From assembly GCF_023015805.1 (NCBI RefSeq), contig NZ_JALKBA010000001.1, positions 186,001 through 250,000 on the forward strand: a DNA stretch of 64,000 nt, in the 5' to 3' direction. The notes under the pieces are model-generated. The model worked only from the letters and a program-made list of their open reading frames with translations, had not been told where the DNA came from and did no database searches. Made by a program: the position numbers and the translations under genes. Position 1 is the first letter of the stretch. Each line of letters starts with the position of its first letter. Of this stretch, positions 53,560-61,376 are shown in pieces. This DNA is from Cellulophaga sp. F20128 (GTDB taxonomy: Bacteria; Bacteroidota; Bacteroidia; Flavobacteriales; Flavobacteriaceae).

Positions 53560-56010
53560 ATGAAAAAACTACTATTATTTTGTTTGGCAATTAGCTTGTC
53601 TACCACAAACTTTACAATCGCTCAAAAAAAGAAAAAAGTAAAAAAAGGAAAAACGGAACAACAGGCTCCTGTTGCAAAGGATGGCATTAAACCCTACAGC
53701 CAAGTAGTGACTAAAGAAGCTATTTCAGACAACGGTCTTTTTACCGTTCATAAGGTGAACAAAACCTTTTTGTATGAGATTCCAATAAATAAACTAGAGA
53801 AAGATATGCTTTGGGTGAGTAGAATTGCCCAAATTCCTTCAGGTTTTGGTGGAGGCTATATGAATGCTGGTTCTAAAACCAACGAGCAAGTAGTTCACTG
53901 GGTTCGTTTTCAAAATAAAATACTTTTAAAAGTAAAATCATATGCCAATGTTGCCGATAATTCTAAGGCTATAAGCGCATCAGTTCGTGTCAATAATTAT
54001 GAACCAACACTATTTGCTTTTGATATAAAGGCTTTTAATACTGACTCTACTAGTGTTGTGATAGATGTAACTTCACTTTTTGATACTGACGTACCCGCTA
54101 TAAGCGGACTTTCGAGTAGAACAAGAAGTACCTACAAAGTAAAACGATTAGACCCGAGTCGTAGTTTTATTCATAGCGTAAAGAGTTTTCCTGAAAATAT
54201 TGAAGTAAAACAAGATTTTACCTATACTGCCTCCGAACCTTCTACACAAAGCGCCACAGAATCTATTAGTTTGCAAATGAATCAATCTATGATTTTATTA
54301 CCCGAAGAACCTATGCAGCCTCGTATGCATGACCCAAGGGTTGGCTTCTTTACTGTGAGTCAGGTCGATTTTGGAAGTGAGGCGTTAAAAGCAGATGAAA
54401 AAACATACATTAGACGCTGGAGGCTAGAACCTAAAGATACTGCTGCCTATGCGCGGGGCGAATTGGTAGAACCCGTTAAACCCATTGTTTATTATTTAGA
54501 CCCCGGGACTCCAGAAAACCTAAAGGAATATATAAAACAAGGCATTGAGGACTGGCAAAAACCATTTGAAACTGCTGGTTTTAAAAATGCTATACTTGCA
54601 AAGGAAGCACCAACCCCAGAAGAAGATCCAGAATTTAGTCCAGAAGACATTAGATATTCGGTCATCCGATATGTGGCAAGTACCACCAGAAATGCAGTTG
54701 GACCAAGTGTGTCTGACCCAAGAAGTGGTGAAATAATAGAAAGTGATATCATCTGGTACCACAACCATTTACGCAGCTACCGGAACAGGTATTTATTAGA
54801 AACTGGTGCAGCCAACCCGAGCGCAAGAACCCTACAAACCAAACCTGAAGAGATTGGTGAAATGATGCGTATGGTTATTGCACATGAGGTTGGCCATGCT
54901 CTTGGCTTTCCTCACAATATGGCAGCCAGTTATGCCTACCCCGTAGATTCATTACGCAGTGGGAAGTTCACCCAAGAATACGGGATTGCCGCAAGTATTA
55001 TGGACTATGCGCGTTACAACTATATAGCGCAACCTGAGGATGAAAACATACGTTTTGTACGCCAAATGGGACCCTATGATCACTATGTTACCAATTGGGG
55101 CTACCGCTACCTAAATGCGGGTACTCCAGAAGAAGAAGTACCTACTTTAAACCAATGGGTTTTAGAAAAAGCAGACGACCCTATATATACCTACGGTAAA
55201 CAATCTAGTTCCTTTGACCCACAATCGCAAACGGAAGGCCTTGGAGATAACCCAATAAAAGCGAGCACCTACGGCCTTAAAAACCTAAAATATGTGGCAG
55301 AAAACCTATCAAAATGGACCTCTGACGAAACCAATAATTATGATGACTTAGAAGAATTATACGGCGAATTACTAAGTGTATACGGCAGGTATATAGGCCA
55401 TGTTACAACTACTATTGGTGGAGTCTATGAAAACCTAAAAACACCTGCCCAAGAAGGAGTGGTATACACCCACCTAGACAAAGCATCACAAAAAAAATCC
55501 ATGCAATGGCTACAAGAAAACGTATTTAACACCCCGCATTGGCTTATAGACAAGGCCGTTTTGCAAAATATAGCCTATGCCGGTTATTTTGAAAGGTTAC
55601 GCAGTGCTCAAGGCCGACATTTAAGTGCGCTTTTAAGCACGGATCGCCTAGGACGATTAATAGATGCCGAAACTACGAACAAGTACTACTATAGCGCCTT
55701 AGAAATGCTTTCTGATGTCCGCAAAGGCTTGTGGAAAGAAGCCTATCGCGGAATCAATGTAGATATCTACAGAAGAAACCTGCAGCGCACTTATTTAGAG
55801 CGAATGGCTGTTTTATTGAACACAAAAACAAGCACAGGAAGATTGTCTTATAACGTGGGAACTTCAGATGTTAGCTCCCTAGTACGAGGCGAATTAAAAA
55901 CATTGCGAAGCAGATTACAAACAGCCAAAAGTGGTTATATAAATACGATAACACGTTACCATTACGAAGATGCTATAGCCAAAATTGATGCCTTGTTAGA
56001 CCCAAAATAA
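53560..56010 (+). CDS. Secreted zinc-dependent metalloprotease (DUF5117/DUF5118 type)
   Basis: An exported protease of 816 residues from the ATG at 53560 (MKKLLLFCLAISLSTTNF). The longer open frame to 53419 would overlap the previous gene and lacks a signal peptide. The signal is followed by a lysine-rich stretch. The zinc motif AHEVGHALGFPHNMA lies about residue 440, the metzincin-like HExGHxxGxxHN. The N-terminal part matches the DUF5118/DUF5117 arrangement and the region after the zinc site contains ASIMDYARYNYIAQPED. It is 44 bases after the cytochrome-LRR gene and may be in the same unit. Confidence 0.88.
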   Translation: MKKLLLFCLAISLSTTNFTIAQKKKKVKKGKTEQQAPVAKDGIKPYSQVVTKEAISDNGLFTVHKVNKTFLYEIPINKLEKDMLWVSRIAQIPSGFGGGYMNAGSKTNEQVVHWVRFQNKILLKVKSYANVADNSKAISASVRVNNYEPTLFAFDIKAFNTDSTSVVIDVTSLFDTDVPAISGLSSRTRSTYKVKRLDPSRSFIHSVKSFPENIEVKQDFTYTASEPSTQSATESISLQMNQSMILLPEEPMQPRMHDPRVGFFTVSQVDFGSEALKADEKTYIRRWRLEPKDTAAYARGELVEPVKPIVYYLDPGTPENLKEYIKQGIEDWQKPFETAGFKNAILAKEAPTPEEDPEFSPEDIRYSVIRYVASTTRNAVGPSVSDPRSGEIIESDIIWYHNHLRSYRNRYLLETGAANPSARTLQTKPEEIGEMMRMVIAHEVGHALGFPHNMAASYAYPVDSLRSGKFTQEYGIAASIMDYARYNYIAQPEDENIRFVRQMGPYDHYVTNWGYRYLNAGTPEEEVPTLNQWVLEKADDPIYTYGKQSSSFDPQSQTEGLGDNPIKASTYGLKNLKYVAENLSKWTSDETNNYDDLEELYGELLSVYGRYIGHVTTTIGGVYENLKTPAQEGVVYTHLDKASQKKSMQWLQENVFNTPHWLIDKAVLQNIAYAGYFERLRSAQGRHLSALLSTDRLGRLIDAETTNKYYYSALEMLSDVRKGLWKEAYRGINVDIYRRNLQRTYLERMAVLLNTKTSTGRLSYNVGTSDVSSLVRGELKTLRSRLQTAKSGYINTITRYHYEDAIAKIDALLDPK

Positions 56011-56183
56011 TAGGCACACAGCTAGACCCTTTTGACACAGCATAGCCCAAAACGGAGGCTCAGAAACGGTTTTTGCTCCCCTAATGTTTGTTTTCTAAGT
56101 CTACTGAGCCAGAGAAACTAAAATAATATAGTGATGATGTAGTGGTTGCGAGTGTAGCTCCGCTTAAAAACATTTAGGGATGG

Positions 56184-57353
56184 CTATTTAATGCGTATAC
56201 GCCGAAACAGTATCTTGTTATAGTTGTCCGTCTCATACAAAACACCCAAGGTAGTTGCATCTACTTTTACCATATCTGAATAGGCAGAAAAGCCTTGGTG
56301 TACCTGAAAAACTTTTTCCCAAGTCATCGCTTCGTCAAAGCTGGCCATCACGATCAAATTCTCTCTTTTATTTGGGTTTGAAGGGGTAGAAAACAGGATG
56401 GCCGAACCTCCATTGTCCGTGTTGGAGTTCCACCGTAATAAGGCCGATTGTACAATTGGACTCGGGAATTTGTCGCTCTCTACAATGGTCTCACTAAAGC
56501 TTGAACCTCCATCTAAACTATAGGTTTCTCCTCTATTTTTTAAGGCAGACCCACCCGTATGATCCCTGGTATTTACATAGATTCGCCCGTCATTTAATTC
56601 CACAATCGTTGTTTCATTGGCGCGTACTATATCGTTTAAATTTTCATCAACCGCTCCCTCTTGCCAGTTTTTACCAAAATCATCAGAATACAATAAGGCC
56701 ATGCAATAAGCAGTACCCCCTTTTTCGATACTAATAGCTACAGGAACCACCAACCTGCCCTTATGCATCTCCTTTTTCAATTGAATGCCATGCACAGGAC
56801 CTAAGGCAAACCAACGCCAATACGGTCTTTTTACACTTTGTGTAATTTCTCTAGGAATTTCCCAATGTAGGCCCTCATCTGCAGTAGAGGTTACAAAGGC
56901 TCTTCTCCCGTCTTTGGCCTTATAATCTGTATGTAAAATTGCGTGTTCGCTAAGAACTGCCGTATTAAACAGCAATACAACCTTATCATTTTGTGCATCG
57001 TAAATAGGCACCGGATTTTGGGCTACCAAATCGCCATTGCTATGGATAATTTGCAATGCTTCCCAACTTTTCCCTCCATCAAATGAGCGTCTACATACCA
57101 CATCTATATCACCATAATCACTGCTCGAATTTTTACGCCCTTCAGCAAAGGCCATGACAGTATTTTTGGTTGTAACCACTGATGGTATTCGGAACGATGC
57201 ATACCCATTTAATCCTGCATAAAAGGGGGTAGAAACCGATGTAGTATCGGCTCCTAAATTGGTAAACCCAACATTTAAACTGTGTTTGGCACTACAACCC
57301 AATTGTAGTAGGGCCATGACGGTAATACCGAAAAGGAACCGAGTGATATTCAT
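56184..57353 (-). CDS. Exo-alpha-sialidase (GH33-like) lipoprotein
   Basis: A 389-residue lipoprotein from the ATG at 57353 (MNITRFLFGITVMALLQLGC); a longer frame to 57386 overlaps the previous gene. The FRIPSVV motif near residue 47 carries the arginine that binds the sialic acid carboxylate. At least four Asp-box repeats are visible (RSFDGGKSWEA, STADEGLHWEI, YSDDFGKNWQEG, SLDGGSSFSE). The end NKILFRRIRIK is typical. It would remove terminal sialic acid or a related sugar at the cell surface. The upstream gene ends 13 bases away, so the pair is probably co-transcribed. No sialic acid transport or catabolism genes were found. Confidence 0.88.
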   Translation of the reverse strand: MNITRFLFGITVMALLQLGCSAKHSLNVGFTNLGADTTSVSTPFYAGLNGYASFRIPSVVTTKNTVMAFAEGRKNSSSDYGDIDVVCRRSFDGGKSWEALQIIHSNGDLVAQNPVPIYDAQNDKVVLLFNTAVLSEHAILHTDYKAKDGRRAFVTSTADEGLHWEIPREITQSVKRPYWRWFALGPVHGIQLKKEMHKGRLVVPVAISIEKGGTAYCMALLYSDDFGKNWQEGAVDENLNDIVRANETTIVELNDGRIYVNTRDHTGGSALKNRGETYSLDGGSSFSETIVESDKFPSPIVQSALLRWNSNTDNGGSAILFSTPSNPNKRENLIVMASFDEAMTWEKVFQVHQGFSAYSDMVKVDATTLGVLYETDNYNKILFRRIRIK

Positions 57354-57366
57354 ACTCTTTTTAATT

Positions 57367-58080
57367 TTATTGTTTAGACAGAACATCTGTTCCTAAGTGT
57401 TTGTCGTCTTTATTGTAATACCAGGCTCTTGTTTTTGGCATTTTAATCCCATTTACCTCTTCCTCTTCTGTTAGCAAAATATATTCCCCATCATTTTTAG
57501 ATTCATCATGAAAAAACTGGTACACTTCCATAGCATAGGTTTTGGGGTCAAAATAAAAGTACCAAGTATCCTTACCCACGCTTTCCTCATAAGTAGCCTT
57601 TAACACCAAATAGGTCTTGCCTTTAAATGTTTTCGTTTGAACTTCTTCGCCTATAATGGTTCCATTATCATTTAGTTTCATAGGCAAACCATACAGATAG
57701 GTATAGTAGTTTTTCATCATTTTGACCCGATCACAGGTTAGCTTGTGTTTTTTAAGTTCGGCGTCATCTGTGATAATAGAATCATTAACAGACAGTACGC
57801 AGTCCCCATTGTTTAGGGTACTCGTTATCTTATTACCATCCCTGGTGTTGGTTAACACAAAGGTATTACCCGGCAAATTTATTTGAATATCACTTACCCG
57901 TGATACTTTATTTGGCGTGGTCATGGTTACCACAAAATTACCTTTAAACTGTGCCCAACTATTGGCTGGGTCATGATATGCGATTGCCTTTTCTAACAGT
58001 TGTTTCCCCGTTAGTTCTTGTGCATTACTTGCAAAAGCAAACAGACAACAAATTGCAAAAAGAAGGGATTTATTTTTCAT
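57367..58080 (-). CDS. DUF6503-family exported protein
   Basis: A 237-residue exported protein from the ATG at 58080 (MKNKSLLFAICCLFAFASNA, signal ending about NAQE). The mature part is mostly beta strands (LKATYEESVGKDTWYFYFDP) and resembles the DUF6503 family of Bacteroidota, whose function is unknown. It precedes the sialidase gene on the same strand. No catalytic residues are clear; a role in lipid or glycan binding would be a guess. Its promoter was not found: TACATTGC upstream is only a partial match. Confidence 0.65.
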   Translation of the reverse strand: MKNKSLLFAICCLFAFASNAQELTGKQLLEKAIAYHDPANSWAQFKGNFVVTMTTPNKVSRVSDIQINLPGNTFVLTNTRDGNKITSTLNNGDCVLSVNDSIITDDAELKKHKLTCDRVKMMKNYYTYLYGLPMKLNDNGTIIGEEVQTKTFKGKTYLVLKATYEESVGKDTWYFYFDPKTYAMEVYQFFHDESKNDGEYILLTEEEEVNGIKMPKTRAWYYNKDDKHLGTDVLSKQ

Positions 58081-58229
58081 AGGAGTTAATTTTTTGTGCA
58101 ATGTACAATAAGAACCTATGTTTTGAAAAAAATTAATAAATTGTCAGCGTAAACCAATGGTTTATGGGATAGCAATACTGTAAATTATAAAAAAATCGAA
58201 ATAAAAGTAATAGCTTAACGCAATGAACG

Positions 58230-58552
58230 CGTATCAAAAATGAATTTTTTTCCATAAATCCGCATTACATCACAAAATGGAGAAGAAGATTAGCACAAAG
58301 GCAGCACTGCTTCTAGTGACAACCTAGTTGAAAGGGTTTGATGAAGACAAAATTCAAAAGTTCATTGACGAAAAAGTAACCTCTGAAACCTTTTTTCAAA
58401 AGGCAATATTGCATCCAAATTCGCACCTTATTTAGGGCGTAACCTGAGGTTATATCCTCGAAGAATTAGACAATCCTCTAACCTAAAAAGCTAGGTATTA
58501 AGACAAGTTGGTAAAAGGGCGTAAAACTGATGAAATATTACGCGTTAAGTGA
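58230..58552 (+). pseudogene. Decayed DUF2200-family gene with five in-frame stops and a frameshift
   Basis: The stretch translates, in one frame from 58277, to a clear DUF2200 relative broken by stops at 58325 (TAG), 58433 (TAG), 58445 (TGA), 58484 (TAA) and 58499 (TAA). Readable pieces are LKGFDEDKIQKFIDEKVTSE, TFFQKAILHPNSHLI, GYILEELDNPLT and DKLVKGRKTDEILRVK. DUF2200 proteins have WLTGY/F, then a KxTDFETFF-like part, NP...L, EEIEDPLM and DKL-K-MEKILR in that order. The first part, FFSINPHYITK (58245-58277), is in another frame, so one base was lost or gained. The function of DUF2200 is unknown. Nothing else was found in the 613-base gap. Confidence 0.8.
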
Positions 58553-58714
58553 AAAACAGCTCTATCACAGGGCACCACTGTACCAATCAATACCCAATAA
58601 AATCTATTGCTAGTCCTCCTCTACTTTTAAACCAGCAGACCTCCGGCCTAGAGGATTTTCTATTCGGTTTATATTTACTACATTAGATGCAACAGAATCC
58701 TAAAAAAATTTAAA

Positions 58715-59548
58715 ATGAAATTAAAAGCAATGGCGTTTTTGTTTGCAATCACTATTCTAGTTTGCAACGCACAAGAAATAAAGCCTGGACCACAGCCACC
58801 ACCAGAAACCGGTGAAACATTTAAAGTAGGAATAGCAGGTTATACCTTTGTGAAATTTGATCTTGACAAAACGCTTGAAACATTAAAAGCCTTGGATGTA
58901 CATTATTTATGCATCAAAGATTTCCATTTACCAATGACGAGCACCGATGAAGAAATTGCTGCTTTTCATACAAAATTGAAGGCCAATGATGTCATAGGTT
59001 ATGCTGTTGGCCCAATTTATATGAAAACAGAAGCAGAAGTAGACCAGGCTTTTGAATATGCAAAAAGGGTTGGGGTAAAGTTAATTGTTGGCGTTCCCAA
59101 TGTGGAGTTGCTTCCTTATGTTGATAAAAAAGTAAAAGAGTATGATTTTAAATATGCCATTCATTTGCACGGACCAGACATTAAACTCTTTCCAGATGCC
59201 GAAGATGTTTGGAACCACACAAAAGACCTCGATCCAAGAATTGGAATGTGCTTAGACGTTGGTCATGATAAACGCAACGGCAAAGATCCTGTTGCAGACC
59301 TTAAAAAATACATCAGTCGCGTTTTTGATATGCACATAAAAGATGTTACTGCACCCACTAAATTGGGGTATTCCATTGAAGTAGGTCGTGGCATAATAGA
59401 CTTTCCTGCCCTAGTGAGAATGCTTAGAAAAGTAGGTTACACAGGTGTTTGCAGTCTTGAACACGAAAGAAATCAGAACAATCCATTTATGGGAATTGCC
59501 GAATCCATTGGTTATTTTAGGGGTGTTATTGAAACAACAAAAAAATAG
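58715..59548 (+). CDS. Exported TIM-barrel sugar isomerase/epimerase
   Basis: A 277-residue xylose-isomerase-like TIM barrel with a signal peptide (MKLKAMAFLFAITILVCNAQ), so it is probably periplasmic. Metal-site residues are seen in KLIVGVPNVELLPYVD (Glu), MCLDVGHDKRNG (Asp, His), FDMHIKDVTAPTK (His) and GVCSLEHERNQNN (Glu). It is the fourth such protein in this 24-kb stretch. It stands alone after the DUF2200 remnant, with no close partner. Confidence 0.85.
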   Translation: MKLKAMAFLFAITILVCNAQEIKPGPQPPPETGETFKVGIAGYTFVKFDLDKTLETLKALDVHYLCIKDFHLPMTSTDEEIAAFHTKLKANDVIGYAVGPIYMKTEAEVDQAFEYAKRVGVKLIVGVPNVELLPYVDKKVKEYDFKYAIHLHGPDIKLFPDAEDVWNHTKDLDPRIGMCLDVGHDKRNGKDPVADLKKYISRVFDMHIKDVTAPTKLGYSIEVGRGIIDFPALVRMLRKVGYTGVCSLEHERNQNNPFMGIAESIGYFRGVIETTKK

Positions 59549-59621
59549 AATTACACAATAATTTTGTGTTTAACCAAGCTAAAAGGATCTCAATTAACTA
59601 AAAAACCAAAACATACCAACT

Positions 59622-61148
59622 ATGCACAAACTATTGAAACAGCCAAGATTACTCTATTTATATGTACTCATTGGTTTTTTAACTAGTGTAAGTTGCTCTA
59701 AAGAGTCAACTACCACTACCCCAGAAGTAGAAGACGTAAACTTGGTTTTAGAATCTTTTGTTTTTGAAAAGAAAAACAATCCCCATTTAAGTGAAGATAT
59801 TGTTTTTAATATTGAAAACAATACGGTAAGCGGGGAGCTTAAAACTTATTTTTTCAATGCTATTCCTACCTTCACTACAAATGCACAAACTGTAGAAATC
59901 AATACTATACCGCAAGTAAGTGCTAGCAGTTCCGTTGATTTTAGAAAATCCATTACCTATAATCTAAAATCTTCATCTGGGGCTGTTAAGGCATACAACG
60001 TCAACATTTCTTGGGATGATGCCTTGGCTCATATTTATATTGACACCGAAGGTGGTGCTCCAATTATTTCTAAAGAGGACTATGTAAATGCCAAGTTAAC
60101 TATTGATGGACAATCTAAATATGAGGATCGGGTTTTTGAACTTAGCGAACAAGCCAAAGTTAAAGGGAGGGGGAATTCTACTTGGAGTTGGCCAAAGAAA
60201 CCTTTTAAAATAAAATTGGATTCTAAGGAGACTCTTGTAGCCGATAATGACCCACTTTCTCGATTATTACCAGAAAAAGATTGGGTACTTTTAGCCGATT
60301 ATCAAGACGGTGTGCATTTATTAAATAATGTAGCGTTCACCATAGGACGTATGTTAGAAATGCCATTTACCAATACCATTATACCTGTAGAATTAACCTT
60401 AAATGGTGATTATCTTGGAGTATATGGTCTAACAGAACAAATAGAGGTAAAAACAAATAGAGTAAATGTAGGTGACACCGGTCTCCTATTAGAATTAGAG
60501 CAATATTTTGATGAAGAATGGCAGTTCAGATCCGCTGCGTACAATTTACCCGTAATGGTAAAAGATCCTGGATTAGATACACAAGGTGAATTGGATGTAA
60601 TACAAAGTGATTGGAACACCTTTGAGGCCTTGGTTGCAAGTGAAGATTTTCCAAACAACAATTATCTCGATTATATAGATGGTGAATCTATTGCCAAATA
60701 TTTTATTGTGTATATGCTAACTTCCAATGAAGAAATTAATCATCCCAAAAGCACTTATATGCACAAAGCAGCTGGAGGAAAATATGCTATGGGTCCCCTA
60801 TGGGATTTTGATTGGGCTTATGGGTATGAAGGAACAGGTCAGCATTTTCGCAATGCGGATGACGATTTATTCTGGACCGGTACAAACAGTGGCACTACAT
60901 TCTTTAAAAGGCTCATGTTGTCTGACCCCACAATTAAATTGTTGATTCAAGAATATTGGTCAGATTTTACAACAAATCACCTTGGGGATTTAATGGATCA
61001 TATAGAAGAACATTCTTTTATTATTGCTGGGGCAAAAGCTAGAAACCTTCAATTGTGGAATAACGGTTTAGTAACCGATGAGTTGGTTATGAAACAATGG
61101 ATTGAAAACAGGGTCTCCTATATGAATAGCTTTATAAGTAGTTTTTAA
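59622..61148 (+). CDS. CotH-like protein kinase family lipoprotein
   Basis: A 508-residue lipoprotein (LTSVSCSKES, Cys at about 26). Residues 45-145 look like a beta-rich Ig/cadherin-type domain. The CotH part (about 150-508) has VKGRGNSTWSWPKKPFKIKL, then RLLPEKDWVLLADYQDGVHL and MGPLWDFDWAYGYEG, which is the conserved DFDW metal/ATP region of CotH kinases. CotH phosphorylates spore-coat protein in Bacillus; the role in Bacteroidota surface proteins is unknown. The tail FISSF ends shortly before the next gene. Confidence 0.85.
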   Translation: MHKLLKQPRLLYLYVLIGFLTSVSCSKESTTTTPEVEDVNLVLESFVFEKKNNPHLSEDIVFNIENNTVSGELKTYFFNAIPTFTTNAQTVEINTIPQVSASSSVDFRKSITYNLKSSSGAVKAYNVNISWDDALAHIYIDTEGGAPIISKEDYVNAKLTIDGQSKYEDRVFELSEQAKVKGRGNSTWSWPKKPFKIKLDSKETLVADNDPLSRLLPEKDWVLLADYQDGVHLLNNVAFTIGRMLEMPFTNTIIPVELTLNGDYLGVYGLTEQIEVKTNRVNVGDTGLLLELEQYFDEEWQFRSAAYNLPVMVKDPGLDTQGELDVIQSDWNTFEALVASEDFPNNNYLDYIDGESIAKYFIVYMLTSNEEINHPKSTYMHKAAGGKYAMGPLWDFDWAYGYEGTGQHFRNADDDLFWTGTNSGTTFFKRLMLSDPTIKLLIQEYWSDFTTNHLGDLMDHIEEHSFIIAGAKARNLQLWNNGLVTDELVMKQWIENRVSYMNSFISSF

Positions 61149-61196
61149 GTGCTCTGCTATATTTAATATAGATTCCTGTAAAACACAACCGTAACC

Positions 61197-61376
61197 ATGT
61201 GTTGGCATCAACAACAAGTTGAAACTAAGGCTGAAAAATGTTGCGCCTCGGAATTTCAGCGCTACCCTCTATTGGAAAGCATAGATAAAAACAGATTATT
61301 TATAACATCCATAAATAAATTTGACAAAACCTGTGAACCATTCGCAGTACTTAAAGAACTAAAACCAAACAAATGA
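61197..61376 (+). CDS. 59-residue hypothetical protein overlapping the next start
   Basis: An open frame from ATG 61197 to TGA 61374-61376. It starts MCWHQQQVETKAEKCCASEF and ends VLKELKPNK. It has four cysteines and no signal or membrane helix. Its stop overlaps the ATG of the tricorn-type gene by 4 bases (ATGA), a common coupling arrangement. This is the main evidence; no family is recognised. Chance is possible because the frame is short. Confidence 0.35.
   Translation: MCWHQQQVETKAEKCCASEFQRYPLLESIDKNRLFITSINKFDKTCEPFAVLKELKPNK

Noticed and set aside
54492-54768. Overlapping minus-strand frames inside the metalloprotease gene
   Set aside because: They lie within the coding region that carries the zinc motif and have no supporting signals.
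56057-56110. GGCTCAG/CTGAGCC inverted repeat between the metalloprotease and sialidase genes
   Set aside because: 7-base arms 40 bases apart, with no T run and no extension. It is too weak to call a terminator or operator.
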